The position numbers and the translations under genes were made by a program. 64,000 nucleotides of DNA, taken from Pseudobutyrivibrio xylanivorans (GTDB lineage: Bacteria > Bacillota > Clostridia > Lachnospirales > Lachnospiraceae). Below, piece by piece: positions 60,901 through 64,000 of the stretch. The notes beneath the pieces were generated by a model. That model was not told where the DNA came from. It saw nothing but the letters and a program-made list of their open reading frames with translations, and ran no database searches. The stretch's first letter is position 1, and each line of letters begins with the position of its first letter. Location: assembly GCF_010906925.1 (NCBI RefSeq), contig NZ_VTVE01000003.1:393662-457661 (forward strand), given 5' to 3'.

Positions 60901-62517
60901 ATGACAATTGCACAATTCTTATCACTGCTAGGTGGAGTGGGCTTGTTCCTTTTTGGAATGTCAATCATGTCCACTGGACTGAAAAATAGTTGCGGTGACA
61001 ATCTTCAGATAATCTTGGAGAAAGCTACTACAAACAAGCTAGTAGCTGTTCTTGTGGGAATCGCTATGACGGTTCTCGTTCAGAGCTCTTCAGCCACAGA
61101 TGTTATGGTTATCGGCTTCGTTAATTCAGGCATGATGGCTCTTTCACAGGCTATTGGAGTTATCCTTGGTGCCAATATTGGTACTACAATCACAGCACAG
61201 ATCACAGCTTTTAATATCGCTACATTCACACCATTCTTACTTTTCATTGGTGCTGTAATGTATCTTTTCATTAAGAATAATCTTACCAAACATATTGGTT
61301 CAGTTATCATGGGATTTGGTATGCTCTTTCAGGGTATCACAATCATGAAGACTGCTATTGCACCACTTTCACAGTCGGCGCTGTTTGTTAATTTCCTTAC
61401 AACACTTAAGAATCCATTTTTAGCATTGCTTTTCGGTATTGCATTTACTGCATTACTTCAGAGCTCATCATCTTCAACAGTTATCTTCCAGGCTTTTGTA
61501 GTCCAGGGAATTCTTGATTATGATGTTGCAGTATATTTGGTAATCGGTGCTGCTATCGGTTCTGTTACACCAAACCTTTTAGCATCACTTACAGCCAATA
61601 GAAATGGTAAGCGTTCTGCTATTTTGAATTTGTTATTCAATGTTATAAGAGCTCTTGTAATTATTGTGGTTATAAATGTAACACCACTTTTGTCATGGAT
61701 TCAGTCTACATCAGCTGACCCAGGACGTCAGATAGCTAATACACATACAATCTTTGCGTTGATTGCAGTGTGCATTATCTTCCCATTTACAGATTATATA
61801 ATCAAGCTTACATACATGTTTATCCCAGAGCTTCCAGAGGAGACTCGTGCAGCAGAGGACAGACAGCTTGTATTTATGTCGCAGGTGACAAACGTACCAC
61901 CTCATATGGCTATTCACCAGGCACAGCTTGAGGCAGCCAGAATGGGTGCTATTGCAGCTGAGAACTTTGAAAAGGCAATCGATTGCTTCTTTGACTACTC
62001 GCCAGAAAAGGTAGAGGATGTTGAGGAGCGTGAGGAGACAGTTAATATCCTCAATCATGCTATCCAGGATGCTATGGTCAAGCTTCAGGCTCTCAATCTT
62101 ACACCTGAGAACCTCCGTAAGATATCAGCTATTACAATCGCTGTAACTGATATGGAGCGTATTTCTGACCACGCTGAGAATATTATCGAGTACGCTACTC
62201 GTATGAAGAATAAAAAGACCAAGCTTTCTAAGAAGGCAGCCAAAGAACTTAAGGATATGGCTGAGAATTCAATGGAAGAAGTTGAGCTTGCACTTGAGAT
62301 TTTCACTTCAGAGAATTACGAGAGCTTGCCTAAGATAGAAAAATTAGAGGCTAAGGTAGATAAGCAGGAGAAGCAGCTTATCAATCATCATGTAGAGCGA
62401 CTTATGGACAACAAATGTGAGCCTATCGCCGGAGTTATTTTCTCTGACATGGTTACTGACCTTGAGCGATGTGCTGACCACGCTATCAATATCGCATATG
62501 CGTTAAAGGATCACTAG
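60901..62517 (+). CDS. Na/Pi cotransporter family protein with PhoU-like domain
   Basis: This 538-residue protein has about eight transmembrane helices with two inverted QSSSAT-type signatures (VLVQSSSATDVMV and ALLQSSSSSTVIF), typical of NptA/SLC34-like transporters. A C-terminal cytosolic PhoU-like helical domain (about residues 335-538) carries MERISDHAENI and LERCADHAINI, which are PhoU metal-binding helices. It probably exports or imports phosphate with sodium and senses phosphate state. It is monocistronic between a promoter and terminators. GAAGGAG precedes the ATG. Confidence 0.94.
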   Translation: MTIAQFLSLLGGVGLFLFGMSIMSTGLKNSCGDNLQIILEKATTNKLVAVLVGIAMTVLVQSSSATDVMVIGFVNSGMMALSQAIGVILGANIGTTITAQITAFNIATFTPFLLFIGAVMYLFIKNNLTKHIGSVIMGFGMLFQGITIMKTAIAPLSQSALFVNFLTTLKNPFLALLFGIAFTALLQSSSSSTVIFQAFVVQGILDYDVAVYLVIGAAIGSVTPNLLASLTANRNGKRSAILNLLFNVIRALVIIVVINVTPLLSWIQSTSADPGRQIANTHTIFALIAVCIIFPFTDYIIKLTYMFIPELPEETRAAEDRQLVFMSQVTNVPPHMAIHQAQLEAARMGAIAAENFEKAIDCFFDYSPEKVEDVEEREETVNILNHAIQDAMVKLQALNLTPENLRKISAITIAVTDMERISDHAENIIEYATRMKNKKTKLSKKAAKELKDMAENSMEEVELALEIFTSENYESLPKIEKLEAKVDKQEKQLINHHVERLMDNKCEPIAGVIFSDMVTDLERCADHAINIAYALKDH

Positions 62518-62612
62518 TGGACCAGGGGGACGGGGTTCATGGTCCATTTTATAAAAGGTTAATTTAACCCCTCTTTACCAGATAATTGGTGAAGAGGGGT
62601 TTTAGTTTTTTT
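62518..62612 (+). terminator. Two successive terminators after the Na/Pi gene
   Basis: The first is TGGACCA (62518-62524) with TGGTCCA (62540-62546) and TTTTA. The second is stronger: AACCCCTCTTTACCA (62566-62580) with TGGTGAAGAGGGGTT (62587-62601), followed by TTTAGTTTTTTT. Confidence 0.88.
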
Positions 62613-62640
62613 ATATATAGACATTAAGAAAGGTATTTTT

Positions 62641-63729
62641 ATGATTTGGATGTTGATGTTTGTTGGAGCGGCAGTAGCTTCAATTCTAGGAATCATCTAT
62701 ATGACAAATTCCATTGCAAAGTTTAAAGTTATTAAAAATAAACTTGTGGCGTTTTTGATTTTGGTGGCTTTATTTATGATATTTACATTTACTTTGGAAT
62801 GGATAAATGCCCTTACCATCACAATCTATACCACGGGCTTCTTCTTGATTTTTGGGTTACTTGGAAGAATCGTAAGGCGTTTTTCAAAAAAAGAATTTAA
62901 AGTGCATTGGCAAGGACTTTGCGCTATTTTGTCATCTGTTTTGTTTCTAGGTACTGGCTATTACCTGTGCGCAAGTGTGGTGGAAAAAGACTATAACTTG
63001 ACTACAGAAAAAGATACTGGAGATATAAAAATAGCAATGCTATCCGACTCTCATATTGGCACTACATTTGATGGAGAAGGGTTTGCCAAGCATCTAAAGA
63101 CTATTGAGGCACAGTCACCAGATATATTGCTTATAGTGGGAGACTTTGTGGATGATAGCTCTAAAAAAGAGGATTTGGAGGTCGCTTGTAAGACTATAGG
63201 TGAGATGGATTTAAAGTATGGTGCATGGTTTGCATACGGCAATCACGACAGGGGTTACTTTAATCATAGAGATTTCACAGCAGAGGATTTGGAAAATATA
63301 CTTCTAGAAAATGGAATCCACATTCTTGAAGATGAATCCGTATTGATTGACGATAGATTTTATCTAGTGGGACGAGCTGATAAGGGATATAATCCTGACC
63401 GATTGACAATGGACGAGCTCTTACAGGATTTAGACACCAGCAAATACATAATAGTTATGGACCATGAGCCTGCCGATTATGTTGCGGAGGCCCAGTCTGC
63501 TGCTGACCTGGTACTGTGCGGTCACACCCACGGCGGACAGATGATTCCTATCACAAAATTTGGAGTATGGTCAGGGATAGACGACAGTACCTACGGATTA
63601 GAGGAACATAATAATACAAATTTCATCGTATCCTCAGGCATTTCCGACTGGGCTATCAAGTTCAAAACAGGAACTAGGTCAGAGTATGTGGTCATAAATG
63701 TTAATGCTAGAAAAAGGAATTTAGAATAA
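62641..63729 (+). CDS. Membrane-anchored metallophosphoesterase (YkuE-like)
   Basis: This 362-residue protein has about four N-terminal transmembrane helices (to residue 118) and a calcineurin-like phosphoesterase domain outside the membrane. Metal-binding motifs are complete: SDSHIG (DxH), VGDFVDD, YGNHDRG, VMDHEP and CGHTHGGQ. Members of this group may dephosphorylate lipid or wall precursors. It lies after a double terminator, so it should have its own promoter in the short gap, though none is obvious. Confidence 0.9.
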   Translation: MIWMLMFVGAAVASILGIIYMTNSIAKFKVIKNKLVAFLILVALFMIFTFTLEWINALTITIYTTGFFLIFGLLGRIVRRFSKKEFKVHWQGLCAILSSVLFLGTGYYLCASVVEKDYNLTTEKDTGDIKIAMLSDSHIGTTFDGEGFAKHLKTIEAQSPDILLIVGDFVDDSSKKEDLEVACKTIGEMDLKYGAWFAYGNHDRGYFNHRDFTAEDLENILLENGIHILEDESVLIDDRFYLVGRADKGYNPDRLTMDELLQDLDTSKYIIVMDHEPADYVAEAQSAADLVLCGHTHGGQMIPITKFGVWSGIDDSTYGLEEHNNTNFIVSSGISDWAIKFKTGTRSEYVVINVNARKRNLE

Positions 63730-63774
63730 TAGAAAATGTAATTTGATAGTGAAAAAATATTTGCTGCGTAGTCA

Positions 63775-63803
63775 TAGACAACCTAGACGCGAAATGCTAC
63801 AAT
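63775..63803 (+). promoter_or_regulatory. Promoter of the last gene in the window
   Basis: TAGACA (63775-63780) and TACAAT (63798-63803) are 17 bp apart, and TGC directly before the -10 makes it an extended -10. The leader would be about 80 nt. Confidence 0.65.
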
Positions 63804-63892
63804 TAAATCTATATGTAGATACTGTGGGGAAATTCTTTAAAAGAGCTGATTTATACGGCTTAAATAGATTTAATGAGTTAGGAGAAATTGTT

Positions 63893-64000
63893 ATGGCACG
63901 AGCAGATGCGAGTGGAAATATCGAGCGAGGAGAAGTGGATATTCAGTGGAATACCCAAAGACTTCGCTCGTATTTTAATAAATGTCAGGAAACATATGAT
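63893..64000 (+). CDS. Start of an unknown gene, cut by the window end
   Basis: ATG 63893 follows TTAGGAG eight bases upstream, and 36 codons are open to the end of the window. The visible part is polar (ARADASGNIERGEVDIQ, then WNTQRLRSYFNKCQETYD) with no signal peptide. I do not recognise it. Confidence 0.6.
   Translation, partial: MARADASGNIERGEVDIQWNTQRLRSYFNKCQETYD

Overview
The window is AT-rich chromosomal DNA of a Gram-positive anaerobe. It most resembles a member of the Lachnospiraceae of the Butyrivibrio/Pseudobutyrivibrio type. This is an inference from a T-box leader on valS, a TPP riboswitch on thiT, ECF-type thiamine uptake, a FeoA-FeoA-FeoB-Cys-rich-protein iron operon, a glycyl radical enzyme with its activase, LCP and VanZ proteins, strong AGGAGG ribosome binding sites, and several helical proteins that look typical of this family. 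No rRNA, tRNA, phage, insertion sequence or CRISPR array was found.

Layout. 1-7763 is the end of a polysaccharide (capsule/EPS) cluster: acyltransferase tail, two paralogous glycosyltransferases, a UDP-sugar pyrophosphorylase, a polyprenyl-phosphate sugar transferase and an LCP ligase. 7894-14563 holds glmS, an HtrA-type protease, two unknown membrane-anchored proteins, a VanZ-like gene that may be leaderless, and carbamate kinase behind a folded leader. 14688-17900 is the ferrous iron operon. 18103-24762 has unknown helical and membrane proteins, then a second glycosyltransferase group and a HAD phosphatase. 24759-29198 on the minus strand is a three-gene operon of unknown surface proteins. 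29854-31461 is a secreted protein with a Thr-Asp repeat stalk and a papain/IdeS-like cysteine peptidase signature. 31640-35059 is the valS unit, flanked by three copies of an 86-bp palindromic repeat. 35060-39973 is deoC followed by a FapA-like / small protein / TPR / HD-GYP operon. 40153-49440 is a nucleoside uptake and catabolism operon (bmpA, yjjI-yjjW, nupABC, cdd, add, Crp/Fnr regulator). 49494-56170 has a conserved cytosolic protein, ispE, a GntR regulator, a DUF1934 protein and a 1113-residue surface protein. 56266-56965 is thiT with its TPP riboswitch. 57248-57649 is an array of eight hairpins spaced 52 bp apart. 57793-64000 has two lipoproteins, hflX, a Na/Pi cotransporter, a metallophosphoesterase and the start of an unknown gene.

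How the parts work together. The nucleoside operon imports nucleosides (BmpA-NupABC) and deaminates them (Cdd, Add). DeoC nearby cleaves deoxyribose-5-phosphate to acetaldehyde and glyceraldehyde-3-phosphate. The YjjI glycyl radical enzyme, of unknown substrate, sits inside this pathway. The surface-protein genes at 24759-29198, 29854-31461 and 52829-56170 each appear to have a leader of about 170 nt containing long-range complementary segments.

The strongest unexplained signals are non-coding. The first is the 52-bp-period hairpin array, in which the outer pair of the stem changes from C-G to T-A in step on both arms. The second is the 86-bp palindrome around valS, with a compensatory change between copies and an exact 44-bp internal deletion in a third. 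The third is a leader before the carbamate kinase gene that can pair with its own Shine-Dalgarno sequence.
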